This document shows positions 42,718-51,954 of a DNA stretch of 64,000 nt, piece by piece. The notes under the pieces are model-generated. The model searched no databases, was not told the DNA's origin, and saw only the letters and a list, made by a program, of their open reading frames with translations. The DNA is from Akkermansia muciniphila. Lineage in GTDB: Bacteria > Verrucomicrobiota > Verrucomicrobiia > Verrucomicrobiales > Akkermansiaceae. The stretch spans positions 146,302 through 210,301 of the forward strand of contig CAMDAD010000002.1 of NCBI GenBank assembly GCA_945888515.1, written 5' to 3'. The position numbers were made by a program, and so were the translations under genes. Numbering within the stretch: position 1 is the stretch's first letter; each line of letters opens with the position of its first letter.

Positions 42718-45015
42718 TTACTCGCTTGGGTGAATGTCCAGGATGTTACCATCGAGAAAACCGCGAATCTGAAGAGAGTTGTCTTTTTGTAAAATGAGGC
42801 TGACCATGCCAGTGCGACCTTGGTGAAACAAAGTGGCGCCTTTCACCTCGCACTCGGCAGTCCAATGGGACGGAATGCGCTCGGTGTTTGGGAAGTCGGC
42901 ATGCGAGGCGATGACAGCCTCCGGATGCGTGTGATGCAGCAGGTCGTGAATCGTATGCGGGTGAAGGCTATGCCGTCCCGTCACTATCACATCACATCGC
43001 AGGTTGGGTTGCTGTGCAAGCAACGTTGAGACGCTAACGGCCCCGGCATCGTTGAGGAAAAGAATCCTGTAGTCGTGAAAATGGAGCAGATAAATCGCGC
43101 AGCGGTTGTCGGCAATCTCTCGCAAATCCTGTGGTTCTGGAGTTTGCAGGATCTCCCAGAGCACGTCGCTAGTCTGCCTCAGACGCGCTGCGTTCTCCAG
43201 GCAGTAAAGGGGTATCTGTTGGCATGCTGCTGTTTTTTGCAAAGTTCGGAACGAGGGTGTTCTGGCACTCGGGACAGGCGAGATGATCTGACGCAGGGGC
43301 AAGTGCTGCATGGCCGGTGTGCCGCCACCCATATGAGCGGCCTCCGGATGGCTCATCAATAGGGTATCAGGCTGGCTCCCAAAGTGCTGCAAGGAGGGAA
43401 GAACGATGGAGCGAAAGGCACGGGTGTTGCCACAATCGAGCAATACATCGGCATGGCGGCACTGCACCAATGCGGCGCCTCCCCCACGGGGGAGATCGTA
43501 GATGCGGATGCTATCACGCTTCGGCGTATGATGAGACATCATTGCGTGACCACCGGGAATCTTTGAAAATAAAGCCGAGCAATCGATACAGGATCGGGCT
43601 ACCCAGCCATTGATGCGGTTGCTGACGATTGCGAGAGGGTTTGATACAATAGAAATGCCCGCTGAGAAAAGGGCCAATCCTAGCAGGCATGCGACGAGTG
43701 GCGTAAGCGCGAGATTGGTGATGATGGACACCGGCGTGAACATACTAAAATAGCGGATCGTCAGTGGTGCGGAGCCGATGCAGGCGGAGGTGGAAATGAC
43801 GAGGGATTGCAATAGTTTCTGCCAAGACTCGCCGACACGGATTTGCCATGGTGTGTATAATTCACGTGGTAGGTATGAATCGTTCCAAGCAAGTTTTTCG
43901 ACTGATTTTTGACACAACGAGAGACCGATAGAAATCACGGCAACGATGCCGTAGGACAGCTGTACTCCCGCGAGAAAAAGCAAGTTGCTATCGAGCAAGA
44001 GGCCGATGATTGCCACCGCAGCGAGGGCTTGCATCAGATCGGCCCGCCGTTGCAGAAGGAAGGCCGACAAAAACACCGCGGCCATCCATGCGGCGCGAAC
44101 GGATGGAGGCGATGCACCAGTGAGCCATGCATAGCCGAAGATGGCGGGGATGAGCAATAGAATCGCATAGCGCCGAGGCACTCTGCAGAATTGCAATACC
44201 AGCCATAAAATGATCGCAACGAGATTCACATGCTGACCACTTACGGAGAACAGATGCAGAGTGCCTGTGTGGCGGAATGGATCCAATACCGGATCTCTTG
44301 AGACAGGTTGCCGCCCCATCACCATGGCGAGAATGACTTTCACTTCATCACTTTGAGGATCAAGACCTTGCGTGATGGACCGCTGAAATGCATCGCGCGC
44401 TGCTGTGGTGGCTCGCCAAAATGCAGTCGGTGGCTGGGTCGCTCGCCATTCGCGTAGCATGCATTCCGCGACAATACCGTGTCGTATCATGTGGGCGGCG
44501 CGGTCGAATTCCCCCTCATTTCTTGAGCCAGTGATTGGTTCCCAGTAGCCCTTCGCCTCGATGATTTCTCCTAACCGTGGTGGTTTTTCGAGGCCGGAAA
44601 TCAGGATTGTTTTTCCTGTGCCGAATGCTGGTGTAGATTCTTCGATAGCGGCCTCGCATTGCCAAGATTGCTGATGCGTGTCAGGCGTTTCTAGGATTTT
44701 CGCGCGAAAGCTCATCCAGACACCGCCACTGATGGTAGCACGCTGGGTGTTCAGTTGCTGCACACGATACTGGTGGAGGCTTGCACACAAGATGGTTAAT
44801 AAGGCTCCTAGGATGGCAAATCGGCGCGATGCGAAGAACAACGAGCCTACAAGAAACATCCATAAGAAACCCCAAGTTAGCGATGGTGCGTCGATAGTAA
44901 ATACCGCACAGCAACAGCAGAACGCAAGGCAGGGCAAGCGATGTCGCTCAACCCAATGAAGAAAAATGGCTCTGTTCTCAGACCAAGCCCCACTCGTGTA
45001 GTTTATGGCGGGCAT
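42718..45015 (-). CDS. comEC: ComEC/Rec2-type DNA uptake channel, with degenerate beta-lactamase domain
   Basis: Imports single-stranded DNA during transformation. 765 residues: N-terminal membrane helices, the soluble OB-like domain (SFRAKILETPDTHQQSWQCEAA), the ComEC competence domain with many helices (HTGTLHLFSVSGQHVNLVAIILWL and AWLTGASPPSVRAAWMAA), and a C-terminal metallo-beta-lactamase-like domain. In that last domain the expected H-x-D-x-D-H reads SHPEAAHMGGG, and the metal site is probably lost. The start overlaps the TPR gene 3' end by 38 bp; no later ATG fits. Competence partners (comEA, pil genes) are not in the window. Confidence 0.88.
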   Translation of the reverse strand: MPAINYTSGAWSENRAIFLHWVERHRLPCLAFCCCCAVFTIDAPSLTWGFLWMFLVGSLFFASRRFAILGALLTILCASLHQYRVQQLNTQRATISGGVWMSFRAKILETPDTHQQSWQCEAAIEESTPAFGTGKTILISGLEKPPRLGEIIEAKGYWEPITGSRNEGEFDRAAHMIRHGIVAECMLREWRATQPPTAFWRATTAARDAFQRSITQGLDPQSDEVKVILAMVMGRQPVSRDPVLDPFRHTGTLHLFSVSGQHVNLVAIILWLVLQFCRVPRRYAILLLIPAIFGYAWLTGASPPSVRAAWMAAVFLSAFLLQRRADLMQALAAVAIIGLLLDSNLLFLAGVQLSYGIVAVISIGLSLCQKSVEKLAWNDSYLPRELYTPWQIRVGESWQKLLQSLVISTSACIGSAPLTIRYFSMFTPVSIITNLALTPLVACLLGLALFSAGISIVSNPLAIVSNRINGWVARSCIDCSALFSKIPGGHAMMSHHTPKRDSIRIYDLPRGGGAALVQCRHADVLLDCGNTRAFRSIVLPSLQHFGSQPDTLLMSHPEAAHMGGGTPAMQHLPLRQIISPVPSARTPSFRTLQKTAACQQIPLYCLENAARLRQTSDVLWEILQTPEPQDLREIADNRCAIYLLHFHDYRILFLNDAGAVSVSTLLAQQPNLRCDVIVTGRHSLHPHTIHDLLHHTHPEAVIASHADFPNTERIPSHWTAECEVKGATLFHQGRTGMVSLILQKDNSLQIRGFLDGNILDIHPSE

Positions 45016-45763
45016 TGGCAGAGTGTCGTGTTTCGGGGAATTGCTGCATGACCTGCTGCATGATACCCACCGCTGAATCGCGATCGTTCATGTCACCATC
45101 ATACAACTCGGCGAGTCGGAAGAGAAAATAGGCGGCATTATTCTCGCTCCAAGCATACTGTTCCAGAACTTCACGGATCGTTTGAATGGCCGCGCTAGAG
45201 TCGTGGAGGAATTCGCGTTGAATTTTGACAATCTCCACCCACGGCAGTCGATTGGTGGGATCAGCGGCAGCAGCTTCGCGGAAGGCTAGCATAGCAGCAT
45301 CGTAGTCGCCTTGCGCAAGCTTGGAGCGAGCCTCGGACATGTTGTCTTTTTCCACGATTTCGCCACTGTCGTAAATGGTATGTGTCGCACGATGAGCGAT
45401 GATGGGCAGTACGTAAGCAACAAAAACGATGCCCGCGTAGCCTGCCGTGAGAAAGGTCAACAGGATGCCGGTAAAGGTGGAGGTGTTGTCCTTATCTTCG
45501 GCGAGGTCGCGCGCGGCGTTGACGGTTTCATCGACGTCGGTTTCTCGAGCCTTGAGTGACTTGATCAATTCTCCGAGCGCGGCTTGTTCGGCGGGATTTT
45601 TACTCTCGTTGAGGAAATCCTGCAGTAGATCACTGCGCAGTTCGTTCTCGCTGATGACAGCGGCGAGAAGTTTCGTATCCGCAACGGATTCTTTGGTGCG
45701 GAGATGGTTCACCCATCCCAATGAAAGGAGGGCAATGGCGACGAGGTGGAAAGCGATTTTCAT
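44978..45763 (-). CDS. Membrane protein with TPR-like C-terminal domain
   Basis: 261 residues. An N-terminal hydrophobic helix (signal anchor, MKIAFHLVAIALLSLGW), a charged helical stretch, a second transmembrane helix (ILLTFLTAGYAGIVFVAYVLPIIA), then tetratricopeptide-like helices to the end (ARSKLAQGDYDAAMLAFREAAAADPTNRLPWVEIVKIQREF; FLFRLAELYDGDMNDRDSAVGIMQQV). Its 3' end overlaps the comEC start. A protein-interaction adapter; function unknown. Confidence 0.75.
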   Translation of the reverse strand: MKIAFHLVAIALLSLGWVNHLRTKESVADTKLLAAVISENELRSDLLQDFLNESKNPAEQAALGELIKSLKARETDVDETVNAARDLAEDKDNTSTFTGILLTFLTAGYAGIVFVAYVLPIIAHRATHTIYDSGEIVEKDNMSEARSKLAQGDYDAAMLAFREAAAADPTNRLPWVEIVKIQREFLHDSSAAIQTIREVLEQYAWSENNAAYFLFRLAELYDGDMNDRDSAVGIMQQVMQQFPETRHSANARHKLHEWGLV

Positions 45764-45810
45764 TATGATGGCGAAGAAGTATGTAGTAGGATTGATCAGT
45801 CGGTCATTCG

Positions 45811-46239
45811 TTAGAGTCGTTTGGCATTGCGACCCTCATCGATCAATTTCCAGAAATGTTTGGATTGTGCTAGGGCTTCGTCTTCAGCAACAGGCATTTT
45901 CGAGCGGAAGAGAAAATCAGATAGTGTGCCTTTGTGCAACACGCGATGCACGATCACGGCTCCGTCTTTAACTTCGAAATAAATGCGCCAGTCACGCGTG
46001 CGGAAACGATAGAGTTTTTTGTTGTCGCGCTCGATCAGGCCATATTTGTCGCCGTCGAGGCGCTCTAGATCGCTTTTTTGCACATGGAATTGATCGAGCA
46101 ATTCCAACTGCTCCATCGTGCCCATCTGCGACATTTCCCCGGCACTGAGTTCATTGAAGACAATTTCCAACACGAGGTGACAGTGAAAAGTTTCGAGGGA
46201 TTTGGCAAGTTTGCAGTTGGGATTTTCTGCGAATTCCAT
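45811..46239 (-). CDS. RelE/ParE-like fold protein without recognised antitoxin
   Basis: 142 residues. The C-terminal half, YRFRTRDWRIYFEVKDGAVIVHRVLHKGTLSDFLFR, fits the RelE/ParE strand pattern (Y-R-x-R-x-x-D-x-R-I-x-F-x-V). The N-terminal half (LETFHCHLVLEIVFNELS) is unlike usual toxins. No small antitoxin ORF adjoins it on the same strand. It could be a stand-alone relative that is not toxic. The nearest neighbours are the TPR protein and purK. Confidence 0.6.
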   Translation of the reverse strand: MEFAENPNCKLAKSLETFHCHLVLEIVFNELSAGEMSQMGTMEQLELLDQFHVQKSDLERLDGDKYGLIERDNKKLYRFRTRDWRIYFEVKDGAVIVHRVLHKGTLSDFLFRSKMPVAEDEALAQSKHFWKLIDEGRNAKRL

Positions 46240-46350
46240 TTGAAATCAATTGGGCCGATTTAGCCTTAGCTCTCTAAGGGTGCGATTCTAAGTGGAGCAG
46301 ATCATCGGGTTCGTCTCATGGATCTACTATTTTTATCGTATCAGGATAGG

Positions 46351-47532
46351 TCACTGCCCGTTAGAGGTGGTCGAACACGAAGAATCGCCTCGCCCTGCTG
46401 CCAGGAGCTGTGTCTTGACTTTCTCCGCGCGATGCAGGGCCTGCTCGCCAAGGAAGGTGGCGTGACCCATTTTGCGGCGCTCGATGGCACGTTTCTTGCC
46501 GTAAAGATGGAGCGCGGCGGAACGGTCATCGAGCACGATGGACCAGTCCGGCGATTGCTCCACAGCGGGCCACATATCGCCTAACAAATTGAGCATCACC
46601 GCCGGACAGAGCAAGCGAGTGGAGCCCAGAGCCAGACCGCAGACGGCGCGCAGTTGTTGTTCGAATTGTGAGGTCTCGCAGGCATCGATGGTATGATGAC
46701 CGGAGTTGTGAGGGCGCGGTGCCATTTCATTGACGAGGATGGTGCCGTCCGGTTGCAAGAAAAACTCTACGCCCATGAGTCCCACGTAGTCGAAAGCGTT
46801 GACGATGCTGGTGGCAATGGCGATGGCTTTTTCGCGAACCTCGTTAGAGAGCTGCGCAGGAGCGATGGTGAGATCGAGGATGTGATGGCGGTGTTGGTTT
46901 TCCACCGGATCAAAGCAGCGCACCTCTCCGCTGGCATTGCGGGCGATCATCACAGATAGTTCCGATTGAAAGGAAATGAAGCCTTCCAAAATTGCTCGTG
47001 GTGCTTGGAATTCCTGCCACACGAGCGATGGATCTTCGCAACCTGTGAGTTTTTTCTGCCCCTTGCCATCGTAGCCGAACGCGGACGTTTTCAGCACTCC
47101 GGGACCTTTCAAGTCGCGCATCGCCGTTGCCAATTCTTCCGCGCTGCCGACGATCCAGAACGGAGCGCAGGGGATATTTTGCGCGCGCAAAAAGGTTTTT
47201 TCCTGCTCACGATTCGCGCAGGTGGCGATGGCTGAGGCACTGGGCCGCAGCGTGACGCCTTTCGCCACGGCATCCAGCGTGGCGCGTGGAATGTTTTCAA
47301 ATTCCGCCGTTGCCACATCGGCGGCAGTAATGAACTGATCGATGGCATTTGGATCATCGAAGGGCAGCTCGATGACTGCATCGCACAGTGCCGCTGCGGG
47401 TGCTTCCAGTCCTCCGGTCCAGACCAATGTGCGATATCCCATACGTTTGGCCTCCATGCAGAGCATCCGAGCGAGTTGACCGCCACCAAGTATGCCGATG
47501 GTGGAGCCGGGAGAAAAATGGGTGCTGGACAT
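46351..47532 (-). CDS. purK: N5-carboxyaminoimidazole ribonucleotide synthase
   Basis: ATP-grasp enzyme that carboxylates AIR with bicarbonate in purine synthesis. Start at 47532 (MSSTHFSPGSTIGILGGGQLARMLCMEAKRMGY); an upstream extension overlaps purE and is ignored. Motifs: GILGGGQLARML, VLKTSAFGYDGKGQKKL (ATP loop), LEGFISFQSELSVMIAR, VEFFLQPDGTILVNEMAPRPHNSGHHTIDA and the C-terminal AIR-binding part. Length of 393 residues is normal. purE ends one base before this start. Confidence 0.95.
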   Translation of the reverse strand: MSSTHFSPGSTIGILGGGQLARMLCMEAKRMGYRTLVWTGGLEAPAAALCDAVIELPFDDPNAIDQFITAADVATAEFENIPRATLDAVAKGVTLRPSASAIATCANREQEKTFLRAQNIPCAPFWIVGSAEELATAMRDLKGPGVLKTSAFGYDGKGQKKLTGCEDPSLVWQEFQAPRAILEGFISFQSELSVMIARNASGEVRCFDPVENQHRHHILDLTIAPAQLSNEVREKAIAIATSIVNAFDYVGLMGVEFFLQPDGTILVNEMAPRPHNSGHHTIDACETSQFEQQLRAVCGLALGSTRLLCPAVMLNLLGDMWPAVEQSPDWSIVLDDRSAALHLYGKKRAIERRKMGHATFLGEQALHRAEKVKTQLLAAGRGDSSCSTTSNGQ

Positions 47533-47533
47533 G

Positions 47534-48031
47534 TTAGGACAAGGGAGGAAGTTCGGCCGCGAGCACCGACTGCGTTTGCTTAGCACGAAAATCCGTTAGT
47601 TTGGCTGCGAGAGCGGCGTCGGTCGTAGCGAGTTGTGCAACGGCGAATAGCGCTGCGTTGATGGCCCCTGCTTTGCCAATGGCGAAAGTGGCGGTGGGGA
47701 TGCCAGCGGGCATTTGCACGATCGAAAGCAGCGAGTCGATGCCCTTCAGCGTTTTTGATTCTACGGGAACACCCAGAACAGGAAGTTGAGTCATCGCGGC
47801 GCACATGCCAGGCAAATGCGCGGCTCCACCCGCACCAGCGATGATCGCTCGTAAGCCACGGGATGCGGCGCTGTCGGCATAGTCGTAAAGTTTCTGCGGT
47901 GTTCGGTGCGCGCTCACCACCTGTGCCTCCCAGCTGATGCCGAAATCCTCGAGTGTGCGGGCAGCGTGTTCCAGTGTGGGCCAGTCCGAAGTGCTGCCCA
48001 TGATGATACCGATGACAGGTGTTGCGTTCAT
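47534..48031 (-). CDS. purE: N5-carboxyaminoimidazole ribonucleotide mutase
   Basis: Shifts the carboxyl from N5 to C4 of the imidazole ring (N5-CAIR to CAIR). 165 residues from ATG 48031 ([23 protein letters not shown]). The catalytic-site blocks are [28 protein letters not shown] and GVPV. The small class I PurE is standard with purK, which begins one nucleotide after its stop. Likely one transcription unit. Confidence 0.95.
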   Translation of the reverse strand: MNATPVIGIIMGSTSDWPTLEHAARTLEDFGISWEAQVVSAHRTPQKLYDYADSAASRGLRAIIAGAGGAAHLPGMCAAMTQLPVLGVPVESKTLKGIDSLLSIVQMPAGIPTATFAIGKAGAINAALFAVAQLATTDAALAAKLTDFRAKQTQSVLAAELPPLS

Positions 48032-48124
48032 GTGGGGAAAAAGAAATTGAAACACGATTCCCCGCGGCGAGCAAGTCAGAAAAAACGAAGGTCGGCGATG
48101 TCTGAAACTGCAGTGACGATCGGA

Positions 48125-49021
48125 TCAGGCTGGTGCCAGAAATTTTCGCAATGACTCCAGATCGCGGCGATAGTGAGCGATGCGATCCTTTCCCGTGCCG
48201 AGTGGGTATTCGTGGTGCTGGCAGAAGGGACCAGTAAAGTGATTCTGGCGCAGTGAGTCGAAGTAAGCCTTGCGCACGAGACCTGTGCCGAAAGCGCAGG
48301 CATCGCGATGCCAGGTTCCTTTTTCTTCACGCCAGCGGTAGTCCTTGATGTAAGCAGCGCCGATGCGCGGGCGTGCGAGGCGATACTGGATCGGCCAGTT
48401 TTGGCCGCCTTCCACGGTGGCGTGGGCAATATCAAAACAAAGACCGAGGTGCTGCGCATTGGTGTTTTCCATTGCTGTGATAGCGTCCCAGATTGGTCCG
48501 CCGAAATAATTCGGGCCAGAGTGATTCTGGTAGCCACCCCATATGCCCAGTTCTTCATTGAATGCGGAGATGTCACGAAAAACAGGAATCATTTCACGAA
48601 CGACTTTCATCGGATCATCGTTTTTTTGATAGTTACAAAATCCCAATCGATAGTGTTTTACGCCGCATGCGGCCAAGGTGCGGAGAAATTTTTCTTCTTT
48701 CGGAGTAATCCTCAGCACATCGCTGGTGACGATGCCCACCGTCTTGCCGCGTTGTTTCATCATCTCAATGAACTTCGGCAAATCATCTGCTACTCGATCC
48801 AGAGAGATGTGCGTATTTTTCTCGCGAATCGGAACATCGACGCCGTCCCAGCCGACCTCTTCTACCAGTGCGGCGCTATCGGCGAGGGATAGATCGGCGA
48901 ACGATTTGGTAAAGCCGAAAATCAGGTTCGGTCTCGTGGTAGTTGTGGCTGCGGCTGCGCGATGGGCGGCCAGAGAAGTGATAGCGGCGGTCGTGGTGGC
49001 GAGAAATTGACGTCGTTGCAT
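48125..49021 (-). CDS. Exported TIM-barrel sugar phosphate isomerase/epimerase-like protein
   Basis: 298 residues. The N-terminus MQRRQFLATTTAAITSLAAHRAAA has the look of a Tat signal, RRxF-like. The (beta/alpha)8 AP-endonuclease-type barrel shows WDGVDVPIRE, KHYRLGFCNYQ, LGIWGGYQNHSGPNYFG, LGLCFDIAHATVEGG and AAYIKDYRW, with conserved His and Glu metal ligands in this family. It is close to the xylose isomerase-like domain (PF01261) proteins that abound in Planctomycetes and Verrucomicrobiota. Substrate unknown. Confidence 0.82.
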   Translation of the reverse strand: MQRRQFLATTTAAITSLAAHRAAAATTTTRPNLIFGFTKSFADLSLADSAALVEEVGWDGVDVPIREKNTHISLDRVADDLPKFIEMMKQRGKTVGIVTSDVLRITPKEEKFLRTLAACGVKHYRLGFCNYQKNDDPMKVVREMIPVFRDISAFNEELGIWGGYQNHSGPNYFGGPIWDAITAMENTNAQHLGLCFDIAHATVEGGQNWPIQYRLARPRIGAAYIKDYRWREEKGTWHRDACAFGTGLVRKAYFDSLRQNHFTGPFCQHHEYPLGTGKDRIAHYRRDLESLRKFLAPA

Positions 49022-49096
49022 GCCACCGATGCTATCGTGCCTCTAGGGCACGGCAAGTCGGAAGAGTGCACGCTCTGCATGAATTCGCGACAAAAC

Positions 49097-49128
49097 AAAA
49101 AACCCGAAACGCGTGAGCGAATCGGGTT
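49097..49128. terminator. Intrinsic terminator of the TIGR04073-like gene
   Basis: AACCCGA (49101-49107) pairs with TCGGGTT (49122-49128), with an inner CGC/GCG helix and GTGA loop. On the minus strand it ends in a T-run (A-run 49097-49102). The plus strand also has TTTT after it. Confidence 0.7.
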
Positions 49129-49150
49129 TTGTTAGCGGAGACTGGATCGA

Positions 49151-49582
49151 TTACCAAGTCTGCGAGCGGGAGTGCGAGAAGTAGCTCTCGAAACCAAGCT
49201 CTGGTGGGAACTCAGAAAGACCTTGTGAAGGAGACATTTCGATGCGTCCATCTTGACCGCAGTTCTCATACGGTGGCTTGAAAGTGCCGCGGTAGGTCGG
49301 GCAGGTGAAAGTGAACAATTCATAGAAACCGTAACCGAGGCGACGGAATGCGCGGTTGGTGCCATCGACTGCACCGTAGGTCCAACCAGCTTTGCGACCG
49401 TAGGTGTCGGTCTTACGGACCACCTGCTCTGGAATCTCAACGACTCCATAGAGGATATTCGAGAGAGCGCGGCCAAGCTTGCGCGTAGGAGTGTAATCTG
49501 AGCCTGGAGGGGCTTGGATATCTGCGGAGACCATGCCGGTGAGGGCGATCATTGTCATGGCAAGAAGCGAGAGTTTTTTCAT
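49151..49582 (-). CDS. TIGR04073-like exported protein (exosortase-system associated)
   Basis: 143 residues with a signal peptide (MKKLSLLAMTMIALTGMVSA). TRKLGRALSNILYGVVEIPEQVVRK, then TYGAVDGTNRAFRRLGYGFYELFTFTCP, matches my recollection of the TIGR04073 family, which was noted alongside exosortase/PEP-CTERM systems. No exosortase or PEP-CTERM tail is in the window. Function unknown; its own terminator follows and a hydrolase gene diverges upstream. Confidence 0.65.
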   Translation of the reverse strand: MKKLSLLAMTMIALTGMVSADIQAPPGSDYTPTRKLGRALSNILYGVVEIPEQVVRKTDTYGRKAGWTYGAVDGTNRAFRRLGYGFYELFTFTCPTYRGTFKPPYENCGQDGRIEMSPSQGLSEFPPELGFESYFSHSRSQTW

Positions 49583-49703
49583 GCTGGAAGGAGACTATTC
49601 TGATGCCCGCGAACTTGGCAACTGGAAAATCAAAAAAAATGAAATTCGGGGGCTTTTCCTCGATACGCTTGCCATTTTCTACGCAAAAGGCACAGTAAAT
49701 CGC

Positions 49704-50810
49704 ATGAAAAAGTGGCTGATAGTTGCATTTCTCTCGACGGGACTGGTGATGGCGAAAACGGTGGTTATTGAGTCGACTCTGCCCGACGCGTGGCCGGATG
49801 CCGTTCTAAAACTGGCGGCTCCCGAGGTGGTGAAGCAGCCGTGGGGAAAAGAAGAGGCGGCGAAAAAAGTGCGTGAATTTCTCGATGCTGATCATTCCAA
49901 TGAGAAAAAGATCGAGGTGCTGACTTGGTGGTCTGGCGTGGCGGAGCGCCCGGATTTCCTGATGGAATTGGCTGCGCGTTGTGCAAAGGCGGGCCAGATC
50001 GATCGAACATTGTATTGGATGCAGCGCGCGGCAAGGGAGGATGTTTGCGATGTAGCGGAGATCGAGAGCGATGACGAGTTTGCCCTGCTGGTCAAGGACT
50101 CACGCTGGTTTCAAATCAAAGAGTTTTTGCAAGCCTGCGAGACTAAATGGCAGGAATCTTCCTTCTATCGTCAGGTTCTGACCTTGCCCGCATCCTATGA
50201 TGGCAAGTCGCCGATTCCGCTTGTGATCGGGTTGCATGGGTTTGGCTCCTTGCCCGAGGATTTTTCCGGTGCGGATTTCCAGCGTATCTCCGATGCGCAG
50301 GGGATCGCTATTCTCGGCGTGAGTGGCCGTCGTGCGCTGGGGCGTCATGCGTTTATGTGGACGGAGAGTTTTGAAAAGGATCTTCAGCACATCGAGCAGG
50401 CCGTGCTGCGGTGCGGTCCCTTGCTGAAGGTCGCCCCCGGTCGCACCGTAGCGATCGGTTTTTCCCAGGGTGGGCAATTGGCGGCCGAGATTGCTGCGGC
50501 GCAGCCAAACAATTACCGCGGTTGCCTTTCCATGAGCCCCGGTTCGCGTTATCCCAGTGACTTGGTGGGGCGTTTGGCAGCGTCGCGAGCATCGCTATCG
50601 GGGCAACGCTATTTTTTCACATGGATCAGCGGCGAAGGTTCAGGGCCGAGGAGTAGAGCACAGATTTGGCGCACGGCACTGGAGAAACGGGATGCCGCCG
50701 TCCATGAGTATGAGTTTCTGGGAAAAGGCCATCAGTGGCCACGGAATTACGAAGACTATTTTGCGATCACCTTGCAGGTGCTGCTGGGAGAGAAGAAGCG
50801 ATCGGAGTGA
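49704..50810 (+). CDS. Exported alpha/beta hydrolase (esterase/phospholipase-like)
   Basis: About 368 residues. Start at 49704 gives a signal peptide (MKKWLIVAFLSTGLVMA). After about 140 residues of helical sequence with TPR-like features (DRTLYWMQRAAREDVCD), an alpha/beta hydrolase domain follows: IPLVIGLHGFGSLPEDF (oxyanion region), the nucleophile elbow GFSQGG, and the catalytic His in GKGHQWPRN. It converges with the L,D-transpeptidase gene, whose stop lies 7 nt away. Substrate unknown. Confidence 0.8.
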   Translation: MKKWLIVAFLSTGLVMAKTVVIESTLPDAWPDAVLKLAAPEVVKQPWGKEEAAKKVREFLDADHSNEKKIEVLTWWSGVAERPDFLMELAARCAKAGQIDRTLYWMQRAAREDVCDVAEIESDDEFALLVKDSRWFQIKEFLQACETKWQESSFYRQVLTLPASYDGKSPIPLVIGLHGFGSLPEDFSGADFQRISDAQGIAILGVSGRRALGRHAFMWTESFEKDLQHIEQAVLRCGPLLKVAPGRTVAIGFSQGGQLAAEIAAAQPNNYRGCLSMSPGSRYPSDLVGRLAASRASLSGQRYFFTWISGEGSGPRSRAQIWRTALEKRDAAVHEYEFLGKGHQWPRNYEDYFAITLQVLLGEKKRSE

Positions 50811-50817
50811 TTGTGAT

Positions 50818-51954
50818 CTAACGAATCTCCACCGAGCTGCCAGGACGAATCAGTGTGGGGAGCCGGATGGCGTCCCAATTGGCGAGACGGATGCACCCCG
50901 CCGACTGCGCGCGGCCAATGGTTTCTGGATCGGCAGTGCCGTGGAGGCCGATGCCAGACTTACTGAGGCCGCACCAGATCACGCCTACCGGGCTGTTTGG
51001 CCCTGAAGGGAGATCATAGACTTTCGAAGGGTCTTTGCTGCGCTTGCCTGTTTCTAACAAGGACTTATCGAAGCGCCAACTCGGGAACTCAACGCAGGTG
51101 CGCATTTCCCACATTCCATAATGAATGAACTGCGGCTTGCCCGGAGTGATGGGAAAGGAGGCGATCAGCGAGCGGTTGGCCGTGGGCTTCGCCGCGACGG
51201 CAGCATCATCTTCCGCCACGATCAATGCCACAGGTGCGGCTTCGTAGATACGCATTTGGTTGCGCTTGGTGTCCACCACCACATGGCGTTGCGCTTTGGT
51301 TTCTTCCCGCGGATGTTGGATGCCAGAGATTTTTTCGATTTCGAAAGGCCTCACATTCGGCACGAACAACTCGTTCCCTTCCTTCAATGCGTAGATTTTT
51401 TTCGCACCGTTGAGCTCGATCAGGAAATCGACGTCGGTGTGATAGCGCTCCGCCATTAACTCGCCTACGCTGCGGTAACTCAGGCGTTTGGTTTTGGATT
51501 GGGCGATGCGGTCGTTCGACAACTTGGGGTTGACCCACTTGGCGGTAAGATTCGGAACAGTGACGGTGATCAAATGTTGACTTACCGACTGCCTCGCTGC
51601 GGTCTGGACTGTGGTCCAGTCGTGCAGCGCGTGGCCGTGTACTTCATTCCATGACATCACAGCGTGCTCGGTGAAGAGTCCTGGTTTGCCATCAATGACA
51701 CCCGGTCCGAAGTTTTGCTGATCGAGAAAAATTTGCAAACGCACGGCGTCAGCGCCTAGAGGCTTTCCTTTCAGCGCGGCATCGCTTTCGAGGGGCTTGG
51801 CGAGGGGGATCGACTCTGGATCAAGCAGCGGAACGGCACGGATGATGTTTGGTTTGACTAAAATGGCTTTCTGCTGGGTTGGCTCCGGGGTTTGTGCGAA
51901 AGCGGGTGCCAGCAAGAGAAGTAGGGAGATGAGCGATGGAGTGAGGGACTTCAT
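50818..51954 (-). CDS. Secreted L,D-transpeptidase (YkuD family)
   Basis: Cross-links or modifies peptidoglycan by 3-3 links. 378 residues: signal peptide MKSLTPSLISLLLLLAPAFA, a peptidoglycan-binding-like region (LGADAVRLQIFLDQQNFGPGVIDGKPGLFTEHAV), a LysM-like linker (LSYRSVGELMAERYHTDVDFLIELN; YALKEGNELFVPN), and the catalytic domain with HGTADPETIGRAQSAGCIRL, containing the active Cys. The ATG overlaps the TGA of hflX by ATGA (51951-51954), an unusual coupling of GTPase and cell-wall enzyme. Confidence 0.9.
   Translation of the reverse strand: MKSLTPSLISLLLLLAPAFAQTPEPTQQKAILVKPNIIRAVPLLDPESIPLAKPLESDAALKGKPLGADAVRLQIFLDQQNFGPGVIDGKPGLFTEHAVMSWNEVHGHALHDWTTVQTAARQSVSQHLITVTVPNLTAKWVNPKLSNDRIAQSKTKRLSYRSVGELMAERYHTDVDFLIELNGAKKIYALKEGNELFVPNVRPFEIEKISGIQHPREETKAQRHVVVDTKRNQMRIYEAAPVALIVAEDDAAVAAKPTANRSLIASFPITPGKPQFIHYGMWEMRTCVEFPSWRFDKSLLETGKRSKDPSKVYDLPSGPNSPVGVIWCGLSKSGIGLHGTADPETIGRAQSAGCIRLANWDAIRLPTLIRPGSSVEIR

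Noticed and set aside
47580..48074. Alternate minus-strand frame of 164 codons over purE
   Set aside because: Basic, low-complexity shadow of purE, which has all family motifs in the other frame.
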